Positions 24,560 to 33,388 of a DNA stretch of 64,000 bases are shown here, piece after piece (the stretch's first letter is position 1; each line of letters opens with the position of its first letter). Made by a program: the position numbers and the translations under genes. The DNA lies in the NCBI GenBank assembly GCA_030426805.1, contig JAUHXU010000006.1, forward strand, positions 367,337-431,336, in the 5' to 3' direction. A model generated the notes under the pieces. It made no database searches and was not told the origin of the DNA. It saw only the letters and a program-made list of their open reading frames with translations. The DNA is from a bacterium (GTDB lineage Bacteria > Planctomycetota > JAFGQW01).

Positions 24560-26755
24560 ATGCCGGAGACGCCGACGCGGGAAATCTTCCTGCACTTCTC
24601 GACGGCGATGGAGCTCGTCTTCTACGCCGTCGCCGCCGTCGCGTCGGTCGTCTTCCTCTACGGCTTCTGGCTCCGCTACCGGAAGATCCGCCGCGGTCGC
24701 TCCGAGCATCGCTTCGACGACCTCGTCGGACGCATCCGGCGCGCCGTCGTGCAGATCGCGACGAACGCGACCGTGCGCAAGGGCGACCGATTCGCGGGGC
24801 TCGCACACGCGCTGATCTTCTGGGGCTTCGTCGTCCTGTTCATCGGCACGTGCATCGTCGCGATCGACCACGACATCCTCCGCTGGTTCGGGCTGAAGAT
24901 GCTGCAGGGCACGTTCTACCTGTGGTTCTCGCTGACGCTCGACGTCTTCGGTGTGGTCTTCATCGCCGGGCTCGTGCTGATGATCGTGCGGCGCTGGGTG
25001 ATGAAGCCCGCGCAACTCGACTACAAGCGCGCCGACGAGCAGGGCGGGCAGGTCGACCGCTCCGGCTACGCGACCGACGACATGATCTTCGTCTGGCTGC
25101 TGCTCGTGATCGCGGTGACCGGATACGTCGTCGAGGCGCTGCGCATCGCCGAGACGATGCCGGCGTTCGAGCGCTGGTCGATCGTCGGCTGGGTGCTCGC
25201 GGGGCCGCTCAGCGGTCTCGAGACCGAGACGCTCGTGAACTGGCACGTCTGGACGTGGTGGTTCCACGGCCTGTGCGCGCTCGCGTTCGTCGCGTACATC
25301 CCGTTCTCGAAGATGATGCACATCTTCACGGACGCGGTGAACCTCGTCTTCGTGGACGAGCGCGCGGCGCGACGCCTGCCGCCGCTGCCGCCCGCGCCGG
25401 ACGGGAACGGGGACGGCGACGGGGAGCCGAAGAAGAAGGCCGCGCCGCGGATGGGCTACTCGCGGATCACCGACTTCACGTGGAAGGAACTGCTCGACCT
25501 CGACGCGTGCACGAAGTGCGGGCGGTGTCACGTCGCGTGTCCGGCGCGCGCCGCGGGCACGACGCTCTCGCCGCGCGACCTGATCCTCGACCTCCGGTCG
25601 TTCGCGAACGAGGCGTTCGGGACGCCCGAGTGGCTCACCCAGCGCTTCGGTCGCGAATCGAAGTGGCCGCTGCGCGACGGCGGCACCGCCACCGCGCTCG
25701 ATACCGATGTCGCGACCGACGTGATTCGCCCGGAGACCCTGTGGAGCTGCACGACGTGCATGGCGTGCGTCGCCGCGTGCCCGGTCGGCATCGAACACCT
25801 GACCGGGATCGTCCAGATGCGACGACATCTCGTCGACGGCGGCACGCTCGATGACAACCTGCAGGGCGCCCTGATGAACCTCGGCGACTACGGCAACTCG
25901 TTCGGAGAGTCGCCGAAGAAGCGCGGGCGTTGGACGAAGGGGCTTTCGTTCAAGGTCAAGAACGCGAAGAAGGAGCCGGTCGACACGCTCTGGTTCGTCG
26001 GCGACTTCGCATCGTTCGACCCGCGGATCCAGGGGTTGTCGCGCACGGTCGCCGAGGTGTTCCACACAGCGGGTATCGACTTCGGCATTCTCTACGACGG
26101 CGAGAAGAACGCGGGCAACGACGTGCGTCGCGTCGGCGAGGAGGGGCTCTTCGAGATGCTCGCCGAGGAGAACATCGCAGCCCTCGACGCCGCGACGTTC
26201 GAACAGATCGTCACGACTGACCCCCACACGTTGAACACGCTGCGCAACGAATACCCGGACCTCGGCGCCGATTATCGCGTGCTGCACTACACCGGATTGC
26301 TCGCCGAGCGGTTCGCGTCGGGCGCGCTCTCGGTGTCGCGACGGCTCGGCCACCGTGTGACCTACCACGACCCGTGCTACCTCGCGCGCTACAACGGCGA
26401 GATCGACGCGCCGCGTGACGTGATGCGTGCGATCGGGCTCGACGTCGTCGAGATGCCGCGCTGCGGCGCGAACACGTTCTGCTGCGGTGCGGGCGGCGGC
26501 CGGATCTGGATGGATACGTCGAACGAGCAGAAGCGCACGAGCGAGCAGCGCATCGAAGAGGCGCTCGAACTCGACGGCGTGCGCGTGTTCGTGACGACGT
26601 GCCCGAAGGACTACACGATGTATACCGACGCGGTGAAGACGCTCGGCTGCGGGGACCGGATCGTCGTGAAGGACCTGATCGAGCTCGTCGCCGAAGCGAT
26701 CGAGCCCGAGTCGGTCGAAGCGGCCGCGTCGGACGAGGCAGGGGCTGCCGGGTAG
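24560..26755 (+). CDS. EtfD/EMO-like membrane Fe-S oxidoreductase (ETF:quinone reductase)
   Basis: A 731-residue membrane protein behind a GGAGG site. Residues about 17-250 hold five transmembrane spans of the NarI-like heme b type, with histidines in or near spans (His83, 229, 236) that could bind heme. Then come two [4Fe-4S] sites (Cys317, 320, 323, 327 and Cys397, 400, 403, 407). The last part is two CCG-type domains. The first, around residues 475-575, has lost all its cysteines; the second keeps Cys606, 635 and 641-642 (HDPCYLARYNG, FCCGAGGG). The order and the etfBA neighbours match ETF:(mena)quinone oxidoreductases of the EtfD/EMO kind. It should deliver the operon's electrons to the quinone pool. 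Confidence 0.88.
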   Translation: MPETPTREIFLHFSTAMELVFYAVAAVASVVFLYGFWLRYRKIRRGRSEHRFDDLVGRIRRAVVQIATNATVRKGDRFAGLAHALIFWGFVVLFIGTCIVAIDHDILRWFGLKMLQGTFYLWFSLTLDVFGVVFIAGLVLMIVRRWVMKPAQLDYKRADEQGGQVDRSGYATDDMIFVWLLLVIAVTGYVVEALRIAETMPAFERWSIVGWVLAGPLSGLETETLVNWHVWTWWFHGLCALAFVAYIPFSKMMHIFTDAVNLVFVDERAARRLPPLPPAPDGNGDGDGEPKKKAAPRMGYSRITDFTWKELLDLDACTKCGRCHVACPARAAGTTLSPRDLILDLRSFANEAFGTPEWLTQRFGRESKWPLRDGGTATALDTDVATDVIRPETLWSCTTCMACVAACPVGIEHLTGIVQMRRHLVDGGTLDDNLQGALMNLGDYGNSFGESPKKRGRWTKGLSFKVKNAKKEPVDTLWFVGDFASFDPRIQGLSRTVAEVFHTAGIDFGILYDGEKNAGNDVRRVGEEGLFEMLAEENIAALDAATFEQIVTTDPHTLNTLRNEYPDLGADYRVLHYTGLLAERFASGALSVSRRLGHRVTYHDPCYLARYNGEIDAPRDVMRAIGLDVVEMPRCGANTFCCGAGGGRIWMDTSNEQKRTSEQRIEEALELDGVRVFVTTCPKDYTMYTDAVKTLGCGDRIVVKDLIELVAEAIEPESVEAAASDEAGAAG

Positions 26756-26822
26756 CGCAGACTCGGGTATCCTGGACCGCGGTGTCGAATCGAGGTTCCG
26801 ACCGCGAAGGAGGCGTACGACC

Positions 26823-28055
26823 GTGCGCGACCCACGACTCGCGATCGCGATGATCGCATGCTGCGCGATGGGGTGGACGGCTTCGGCCCAGTTCACGGCA
26901 GGCGACGTCATCGTCGCGGACATCGGACCGGGCCTGTGGCGGATCGAGCCGAACACGACCCTGTCGTCGATCCCGATTCGCGTGTCGCCGCCGTTCGTCC
27001 CGCACGACGTCGCGGCGCACCCGACACAGACCGACGTGATGTTCACGTTCTCCGGCTTTGCGGGCGGCAACGGTTTCGGGTGGATCGACGCGCCCGGCAG
27101 CACCTACATCGCACGCTCCTCGTCGTCGAACCCGCGCTGGATCGTCGACGTCACCGGCCACGGGCAGACCGTGCTCGCGCCGATCGGGGGCGGCGTCGTC
27201 GAGTCGCTCGACGCGATCCGCACGTCCACGACGATCGCGACCGTGCCCGAGGACATTCGGGGCGCCGCGGTGGACGTGTTGACCGGCGACATCCTGGTCG
27301 TCGACGGGGCCACCCGCTCGGTGGTTCGGATCGACTATGCGACCGGCGCGCGCTCGCGCGTCGCGGGTGGGCTCCCGTCCTTGCCGTCGGTGAACGGGCC
27401 GATCGTCGGGATGCACTTCGATCCGACGACGAGCGCGATGTTCGTCTGCTACGCGTCCGGGATCTACCGCGTGGGCCAGGCGGCGGGCTCGTATACCACG
27501 CTGCTGCGCGGCGCGCCGTTCACGGCGATCGGCAATCCGGACTACGAGCCACAGAGCGGCATCCTGCTCGTGCCGAACGCAGCGACGCCGGCCGCGGTAT
27601 TCGGCGTGGATCCGCGCACCGCGACCGTGACGACGGTGCGGGCTTTTCCGCCGACCGCGTTGCCCGCGGCGGTGGCTGCATCGGCGAGCCGGCAACTCGC
27701 CGCGCGCGGCACGATCATTCCGGGCGGGGCGATCGGGCTCGACCTGACCGTGCTGACCGACCCGGGCGCGACGTACGTGATCGCGTTGAGCTTCGGCCAC
27801 GGACCCGGGATCCCGATCGGCGGGTCGAGACGCGTGTATCTCGTGCCGGACGGCCTGTTTCGCTTGTCGCTGCTCAACGCCGGTCTGTTCGCGAACCTCC
27901 AGGGCGTGCTCGACGCGTCGGGGCGGGCACTCGGCACCGTGCAGATCCCCGCCCTCCCCGGTCTCCGCGGTGTGCGACTGTTCGCCGCGGCAGTGACGAT
28001 CGTCGGCGCGACGCCGAGCACCGTCACCGAGACGATCGGGATCACGATCCGCTGA
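26823..28055 (+). CDS. Secreted beta-propeller protein with recurring C-terminal beta domain
   Basis: A 410-residue protein starting at GTG after a strong AAGGAGG. A signal peptide of about 23 residues (ACCAMGWTASAQF) leads into NHL/YncE-like propeller repeats (DILVVDGATRSVVRIDYATG). The last roughly 115 residues form a separate beta domain with ALSFGHGPGIPIGG, VPDGLFRLSLL, GVLDASGRALG and GVRLFAAAVT. Nearly the same domain ends the protein at 49076-50338, and a distant version ends the one at 33389-34366. It may be a surface-anchoring or sorting module, which is inference. Not functionally linked to the upstream operon in any visible way. Confidence 0.8.
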   Translation: MRDPRLAIAMIACCAMGWTASAQFTAGDVIVADIGPGLWRIEPNTTLSSIPIRVSPPFVPHDVAAHPTQTDVMFTFSGFAGGNGFGWIDAPGSTYIARSSSSNPRWIVDVTGHGQTVLAPIGGGVVESLDAIRTSTTIATVPEDIRGAAVDVLTGDILVVDGATRSVVRIDYATGARSRVAGGLPSLPSVNGPIVGMHFDPTTSAMFVCYASGIYRVGQAAGSYTTLLRGAPFTAIGNPDYEPQSGILLVPNAATPAAVFGVDPRTATVTTVRAFPPTALPAAVAASASRQLAARGTIIPGGAIGLDLTVLTDPGATYVIALSFGHGPGIPIGGSRRVYLVPDGLFRLSLLNAGLFANLQGVLDASGRALGTVQIPALPGLRGVRLFAAAVTIVGATPSTVTETIGITIR

Positions 28056-28070
28056 AGGGGCGGCGCCGGG

Positions 28071-31000
28071 TCAAGCGCCGGGCGTCGCCTCGGGTTCGCC
28101 GGTCGACCCCGGTGCGGGCGCCCACGGTTCCTCTTCGTGCGGCCGTCGCAGCGTGATCTCGTTGCGGCGGAACGCGAAGTCGATGCCGGCCTTCCGGAAC
28201 GCGCGGACGATGTCCTCGTGGAGGCCGTCGACCACGGGCACCCAATCGGCCCGCGTGCCGAGGTAGACCATCAGCTTGAACTGCAACGCGCTGTCGCCGA
28301 ACGCCTGGAACATCGCCCATGGTTTCGGGTCTTCGAGGATGCGCGCGTTGGCGGTCGCGGCATCGAGGAGAATCGAACGCACGCGCTCCGGGTCCGCGTC
28401 GATCGACACCGAAACCGGAATCACGGCACGCGTGACCGGGCTCGAGAGCGTCCAGTTGACGATCTCCTTCGAGATGAAGTCCTTGTTCGGAACGATCAGC
28501 TCGCGCAGATCGAAGTCGAGGATCGTCGTCGAACGCACGCGGATCTCGGCGACCTTGCCCTGCGTCTGCCCGACGGTGACCGTGTCCCCGACGCGGATCG
28601 GCCGCTCGAACAGGATGATCAGGCCGGAGATGAAGTTCGCGAAGATCTCCTGCAGGCCGAAGCCGAGCCCGACGCTGAGGCCGGCGACGGCCCACTGCAG
28701 GTGCGACCACTGCACGCGCACGGCCATCAACGCGAGCATCACCCCGGCGAAGACGATCGCATACTGGGCGACTTTCGCGAACGCGAGCCGATCGCCCTCG
28801 GGGAGTCGTCGGAGCACGGTGATTCGGAGCATCCCGGGGACGCTTCGCGCCGCGATCACCGTCACGACCGCGTAGACGAGCGCCATCAGGAGATCCGCCA
28901 GCGTCACCGGGACGAGCGCCGGCTGACCGTCCACGGTGCTCTCGACGCTCCACAAGCCCAGCTCTCGCCAGTAGCCGAGCGCCGGCAACACGTTCGACCA
29001 GATCCGCCACACGCCGGCGACGATCGTCACGACGAGGACGCTGAACAGCAGTTGGCGACCGTGCGCTTCGGCGCGCGTGAAGCGCTCGCGTTTGTCCTCG
29101 TTCTCGAGCCGCGCGATGTCGGTGACGCCCTCCTCGCGGAGCAGCAGTGCGCGGCGCGAGACCCGAAAGAACCGAACCGCGAGCCAGTAGGCGACGAGGC
29201 AGCCGAAGACGATGCCGAACGTGCCCGGGATTCGCTCGGTCACCGCCAGCGCGGTGAGGTAGTAGCCGAGGGCGGCGAGGGTGGCGGTGGCGAGCGGGAA
29301 GCCGACCGCGAACAGGAACGCGCTCCGGCGCAGCAGCGTATGGCCCCGCAGCCGGTGCGAGAGGATGCCGCGTCGCGGGTGGAACATCGAGCCGAGGAAG
29401 ACCGCCGATGCGAGCGTGGTCAGCATGAACACGCCGCGCCCGGTCGCATCCATCGTCGTGACGTCGATCGCTTGCTCGAAGAGTTGGGCAATGCCGTACA
29501 GCGGAAGCAGGTAGGAGAAGCGGCGCATCGTCGTGCGCACGGTCGCCAGTGCCTCGGGCGTCAGGTCGAAGTGCGCCTCACCGAGCCCCATCGGACGGCA
29601 GAGTTGCGCGGTGACGGTCAGGCCGAGCAGCATCGTCGCGACCGCGGAGAACGCGTGGCCGAGTGCGCTCGCGAAGCCGGTGTCCGCCGCCGCGAGCAGG
29701 CGCCAGCCGAGCAGGTAGAGGATCAGCGGGACGGTCGACGCGAGCAGCAGCGTGTAGAGCAGGGCGGCGATCGTCGGTCGAAACCGCACGCACGTCGGTT
29801 CGCGCGCGGCGACACCGGCGCGCTCGATCCGAGCGGCGATCCGCCCGCGCAGCGCGATCAGTGCGACGATCCCGAGGACGAGGCCGAGGTAGAGCGGTGC
29901 GTTCCGCCGCGCGTCGGTCGCGATCGTCCGGTCCACGCGGTGATCGTCTGCACCCCCTTCGAACCACGCCGCGACGTTCGTGGGCGTCGGGATCGCGTCG
30001 AGGTCCCAGATCGGTGCCGCGCTGCGAATCCACAGGATTCGCTCCTCGATGTAGGCATCGAACGCGTCGGCCCGCTCGAGCAGCTTGTTCTCGGTCGATC
30101 GGATCTGCCGCAGCAGTTGGATGTAGGCGTCCGATTGCGTCAGGATCTCGTCGATCGTCGTGCGTCGCTGCTCCAGAAGCGTTCGCGCGCCGGCGCGGAA
30201 TGCGGCGATCCGCTGCGGCGAGAGATCGCCGGCGAGGTCCGCGGCGCGTTGTTCGACCGCGGCGTCGAGATCGACGAGTAGTGCGCGCGCCTGCTCGAGT
30301 TCGAAGCGCTCGACTTGCAGCCCCGCGAGGTCGGCGTCGTGCGTCTCGTCGAACGGCCGGAGCGCGTGCCGACGGTCCTTGAGCCAGCTGCGGCGCTTGC
30401 GCAGGATCTTGCCCACCGCGTCGGTGAGGCCCACGTCACCGATGATCGCTTCCACTTCGGCAGCGCGCGTCTCGAGCGCACGCAGCTGATCGCGAGTGCG
30501 TTCGCGGGCTCGTGCGCCGACCTGTAGCGCGTCGGCCAACGCCGGCAGGCGTCGCGCGAGCGTCGCGTTGTGCTCGGCGATCGCCTTGAGTTCGGGCAGC
30601 GACACCTCTTCGCTCGACGCCTGCGCCCGTCGTTCCGCCTCGGCGGCCTGGACCTGGCGTGCGTCTTCGACGGCCGTTTGCCACGCGCGTCGCTGCGCAT
30701 CGGCGATGCCTGCGTCGCGCGTGGCGACGTCGCGTTCGGTATTGAGGAGGTCGCGGCAGGCCTGATACCAGGCACCCTCCGCGTCGAGCATGCGCACCTC
30801 GGCCCGGAGCGCCGTGTGCTCGGCCGTCAGGCGAAGGCGGCGCGCCGACGCGAGGCGCTCGTCGGCGTCGTCCGGTGCCTTTGCCAATTCGGTGCCGATC
30901 GCTTGCAGGCGTGAGTTGGCCTCGGTCCGTTCGGTCGGGATCTGGGGAAGGCGGCTGCTGCGTTCGGATCGCTCCCGGTCGATCGCCTCGATGCGGGCCG

Positions 31001-31391
31001 CGGCCTCGCGGGCGGTGCGTGTCGCGTCCTGGAGTCCCGCGGTCAACGCCTCGAGCGTCGCCGCCGCGGTGGGGGCCGTCGCCGGTGCGCGCTCCGCAGC
31101 GAGTGCCGCCTTCGCGTCGGCCAGGCGCTTCGGCACCGCGGCACGCGACGCGTCGAAGCCGGCGGCCCGTTTGGCGTTCGCGTCGGCGCGGTCGAGGAAT
31201 TGCAGCGCGCGGTCATACTCGGCGAGGAGTGCCTTGCGCCTTCGATCGTCGAGGCCCTCTTCCGCCGCGACGGCTTTGCGCTTGGTGGCGACGGCTTCGC
31301 GGGTGAGGTCGTCGGTTGCCTGCGCGGCCGCGCGGCCGGCGACGGCGAGGCAGACCACGACGAGGAGCAGCGAAAGCAGGCGGGCGATCAT
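28071..31391 (-). CDS. Large mechanosensitive channel, MscK/KefA-like
   Basis: A 1106-residue protein starting at the ATG 31389-31391 with a signal peptide (MIARLLSLLLVVVCLAVAGR). A long periplasmic part of about 500 residues, rich in Arg, Glu and Ala, is predicted to be coiled coil and helical. Multiple transmembrane spans follow. The MscS core is near the C-terminus: SVGLGFGLQEIFANFISGLI (pore helix) and FERPIRVGDTVTVGQTQGKV (beta domain), then DLRELIVPNKDFISKEIVNW. The length and order fit MscK/YbdG-type osmotic release channels. It is transcribed divergently from the TetR gene; the operator 31485-31500 lies about 95 bases upstream and could touch its expression. Confidence 0.9.
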   Translation of the reverse strand: MIARLLSLLLVVVCLAVAGRAAAQATDDLTREAVATKRKAVAAEEGLDDRRRKALLAEYDRALQFLDRADANAKRAAGFDASRAAVPKRLADAKAALAAERAPATAPTAAATLEALTAGLQDATRTAREAAARIEAIDRERSERSSRLPQIPTERTEANSRLQAIGTELAKAPDDADERLASARRLRLTAEHTALRAEVRMLDAEGAWYQACRDLLNTERDVATRDAGIADAQRRAWQTAVEDARQVQAAEAERRAQASSEEVSLPELKAIAEHNATLARRLPALADALQVGARARERTRDQLRALETRAAEVEAIIGDVGLTDAVGKILRKRRSWLKDRRHALRPFDETHDADLAGLQVERFELEQARALLVDLDAAVEQRAADLAGDLSPQRIAAFRAGARTLLEQRRTTIDEILTQSDAYIQLLRQIRSTENKLLERADAFDAYIEERILWIRSAAPIWDLDAIPTPTNVAAWFEGGADDHRVDRTIATDARRNAPLYLGLVLGIVALIALRGRIAARIERAGVAAREPTCVRFRPTIAALLYTLLLASTVPLILYLLGWRLLAAADTGFASALGHAFSAVATMLLGLTVTAQLCRPMGLGEAHFDLTPEALATVRTTMRRFSYLLPLYGIAQLFEQAIDVTTMDATGRGVFMLTTLASAVFLGSMFHPRRGILSHRLRGHTLLRRSAFLFAVGFPLATATLAALGYYLTALAVTERIPGTFGIVFGCLVAYWLAVRFFRVSRRALLLREEGVTDIARLENEDKRERFTRAEAHGRQLLFSVLVVTIVAGVWRIWSNVLPALGYWRELGLWSVESTVDGQPALVPVTLADLLMALVYAVVTVIAARSVPGMLRITVLRRLPEGDRLAFAKVAQYAIVFAGVMLALMAVRVQWSHLQWAVAGLSVGLGFGLQEIFANFISGLIILFERPIRVGDTVTVGQTQGKVAEIRVRSTTILDFDLRELIVPNKDFISKEIVNWTLSSPVTRAVIPVSVSIDADPERVRSILLDAATANARILEDPKPWAMFQAFGDSALQFKLMVYLGTRADWVPVVDGLHEDIVRAFRKAGIDFAFRRNEITLRRPHEEEPWAPAPGSTGEPEATPGA

Positions 31392-31456
31392 CGCTCCAAG
31401 ATACCGAAACGGCGGGCCGTGCGGCAGTCCGGCAGCCCGCCGCCACGGGAAAGCCC

Positions 31457-31484
31457 TTGACCGATCCGCGTAGCCGGCTAATTT
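31457..31484 (+). promoter_or_regulatory. Candidate promoter of the TetR gene
   Basis: TTGACC at 31457-31462, a 16-base spacer and TAATTT at 31479-31484, directly followed by the palindromic operator at 31485-31500. The arrangement fits autorepression, with the repressor covering the transcription start. Confidence 0.45.
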
Positions 31485-31500
31485 GTAAGTATGCACTTAC
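31485..31500. promoter_or_regulatory. Perfect palindromic operator, copy 1 (TetR site)
   Basis: The 16-base sequence is GTAAGT-ATGC-ACTTAC, a perfect 6+6 dyad with a 4-base centre, 15 bases before the TetR start. A second copy with one changed base lies at 32128-32143. Confidence 0.7.
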
Positions 31501-31515
31501 CGAATGAGGTGCCGG

Positions 31516-32094
31516 ATGCCGCGTCCCAACCTGAGTGAGGCACGCCGGGCGGAGTTGATCCCGGCCGTGGCCGACGTGTTCGCCGAGCTCGGCTACCGGC
31601 GAGCGACGACGGCCGCGCTGGCCGCACGCTGTGGCGTCCGGGAGAACGTGCTCTACCGGCTCTGGCCGGACAAGCGAGCGATGTTCGTCGCCGCCATCGA
31701 GCACGTCTACGACGTGTCGATCGGTCGGTGGGGGGCTTTGCTCGAACGGGATGGCGACGGAAAGACCGCCGCGGAGCGGGTGATCGAGTTCGAGTCCCGG
31801 CGTCACGGCGAGTTCGGGCTCTACCGGATCGTCTTCGCCGGCCTCAGCGAGCTCGATGACCCCGCGATCCGCCGCGCGTTGCGCAGGATGTATGGCCGCT
31901 TTCATCGCTTCGTCCGCGAGCAGGTCGAGTCCCACCGTGGTGCGAAGGCCGGGGTCCCCGAGGCGGAGATCGCCGCCTGGGCGATCGTCGGGCTCGGAAC
32001 GGTCGCGAACATCGGGCGCGAACTGGGGCTGCTCGGCGGGGTTCGTCGTCGGCGGCTGTTCTCGGAGGCCGGCGGCGCGTTGCTCGATGGCTGA
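31516..32094 (+). CDS. TetR-family transcriptional regulator
   Basis: A 192-residue protein with a typical N-terminal helix-turn-helix (DVFAELGYRRATTAALAARC, then RENVLYRLWPDKRAMFVAAI). The ATG at 31516 is preferred over 31504 because GAGGTG lies 7 bases upstream. The rest is an all-helical ligand-binding domain, with an RRHGEFGLYRIVFAGLSELD stretch. Matching palindromes lie before its own start and before the next gene, so it probably represses itself and the 32165-33205 gene. The ligand is unknown. Confidence 0.93.
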   Translation: MPRPNLSEARRAELIPAVADVFAELGYRRATTAALAARCGVRENVLYRLWPDKRAMFVAAIEHVYDVSIGRWGALLERDGDGKTAAERVIEFESRRHGEFGLYRIVFAGLSELDDPAIRRALRRMYGRFHRFVREQVESHRGAKAGVPEAEIAAWAIVGLGTVANIGRELGLLGGVRRRRLFSEAGGALLDG

Positions 32095-32127
32095 CCGGCG
32101 CAGTCTTCTCTTTTTTTTGTCTGTTTT

Positions 32128-32143
32128 GTAGGTGGTTACTTAC
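32128..32143. promoter_or_regulatory. Palindromic operator, copy 2 (TetR site)
   Basis: GTAGGT-GGTT-ACTTAC, the same 6-4-6 layout as the site at 31485-31500 with one mismatch in the left arm. It lies 21 bases before the next start codon, just after a T-rich stretch (32107-32127). Confidence 0.6.
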
Positions 32144-32164
32144 CAATCAAAAGGAGTCAACGTG

Positions 32165-33205
32165 ATGCGATTGCCATGGCTGATCGGAATCCTCGGAGTG
32201 GCGGCACTCGCCGTACCGGTCGCGGTCGTCGCGGCGCGGTCGGACGAAGTTCGGACGTCGTCGGTGACGGTGTTGCCGGTGCGGATCGGTGGCGGGATGC
32301 GCGGCGACGTCGCGGCCGTGATCGGCGGGTTCTGCGAGCGCGGGGGCGTGGACCGCGTCGAACTCGCGAAGGCGTCGCTCTCGATCGCCGACGAGAGTTC
32401 GTTCGTCGATGCGGTGGGAGCGCTCTCGCGCCACGTGCGCGAACATCCGGTCGAGACCGAGCACGCGCTGTTCGCATGGATCGTCGGCACGCACAAGACG
32501 GGCGTCCAAGCCGTGCGCACCGCGGTCGTCGATCGTGCGGGGGCACTCGTTTGGTGCGATCACCAGCGACCCGGTGATCCGCGCTTCGATCGATCGAAGC
32601 CGCGCAATCCGATGACGTGCGCCCAGTTCGTCTGGGACGGATACCGCGAGCGGTTCGGGATCCGCGGTCCCGGCCGGACCGACGGCCCGATCGCGAAGGC
32701 GTGGGCGGCGCGCAGCGGCGTGCCGCCGAAGGCGGAGCGCGCGGCGATCGCCGATCGACGCGAGGCGTTCGCAAAAGCCGGTGCGAATGCCCGGGTCGCG
32801 GTGTCGGCCGTTCAGGTCGGCGCCGCGGTCGATCCGGCGGCTGCGAAGACGCTGGTCGATCTGCTCAACGCGGAGCACGCGTGTGCGGCATCGCTCGGAT
32901 CGGCCGCGCCGCACATGAAGCTCGAGGCCGGCCCGAACCAACAGAAGCGTCTCTGGGACTTCGCCCGTTCCGTGCAACGGTGGGTGAGAGCGAATCCACC
33001 CGCCGCGGACTATTCCCTGCACGCCGAATACGTGTTCGCGCCCGACGGCCGCGTGTGGGGCGTCCACGTCGTGCTGTGCGATCGGGGAGGGGAGTGGGTC
33101 GTCGTCGAGCTCGGAAACTCGCACCACGCCGATTTCCAGCGCATCGCGCCGGCGTCCCGCGCCGACTGCGGCAAACTGGTCGCTGCGCGCTTGGCGAGCC
33201 GCTGA
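32165..33205 (+). CDS. Exported or membrane-anchored protein of unknown function, TetR-controlled
   Basis: A 346-residue protein starting at the ATG 32165, behind AAGGAG. The N-terminus is a signal or anchor segment (LIGILGVAALAVPVAVVAAR). The rest is soluble, with cysteines in LVWCDHQRPGDPR and NPMTCAQFVW and a late YSLHAEYVFAPDGRVWGVHV segment that looks like a beta-rich end domain. I recognise no family. The operator just upstream makes it the likely target of the neighbouring TetR protein. About 70 bases separate the two genes. Confidence 0.75.
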   Translation: MRLPWLIGILGVAALAVPVAVVAARSDEVRTSSVTVLPVRIGGGMRGDVAAVIGGFCERGGVDRVELAKASLSIADESSFVDAVGALSRHVREHPVETEHALFAWIVGTHKTGVQAVRTAVVDRAGALVWCDHQRPGDPRFDRSKPRNPMTCAQFVWDGYRERFGIRGPGRTDGPIAKAWAARSGVPPKAERAAIADRREAFAKAGANARVAVSAVQVGAAVDPAAAKTLVDLLNAEHACAASLGSAAPHMKLEAGPNQQKRLWDFARSVQRWVRANPPAADYSLHAEYVFAPDGRVWGVHVVLCDRGGEWVVVELGNSHHADFQRIAPASRADCGKLVAARLASR

Positions 33206-33273
33206 TCTGTCTCGCCCGGAAACCGAGAACTCCGTCCGATTCTCGGTTCGGGCTCGTCGGCCGTCGACTTCGC

Positions 33274-33303
33274 TTGACGGCCGACGACGGTCGCCCGTAG
33301 CAT
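33274..33303 (+). promoter_or_regulatory. Candidate promoter for the secreted protein gene at 33389
   Basis: TTGACG at 33274-33279, an 18-base spacer and TAGCAT at 33298-33303, about 85 bases before the start codon. Confidence 0.4.
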
Positions 33304-33388
33304 GGCCCGACCATTGCTCCAATGAGAGCGGCGCCCGTGCCACGGTTGCGGCGCTGACGGGGCAGAAGAAGAAGGGAACGACACGACG

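Noticed and set aside
22818..26755. Fatty-acid oxidation ETF system
   Set aside because: No acyl-CoA dehydrogenase or thiolase gene is in the window, and etfB overlaps the desulfurase-like gene of the hdr operon.
24527..27103. An 858-codon minus-strand frame opposite etfA's end and the EMO-like gene
   Set aside because: It is the complement of a convincing coding frame with Fe-S motifs and contains no recognisable protein pattern.
32100..32127. A terminator at the T-rich stretch after the TetR gene
   Set aside because: The T-run is clear but I could not find a convincing stem directly before it.
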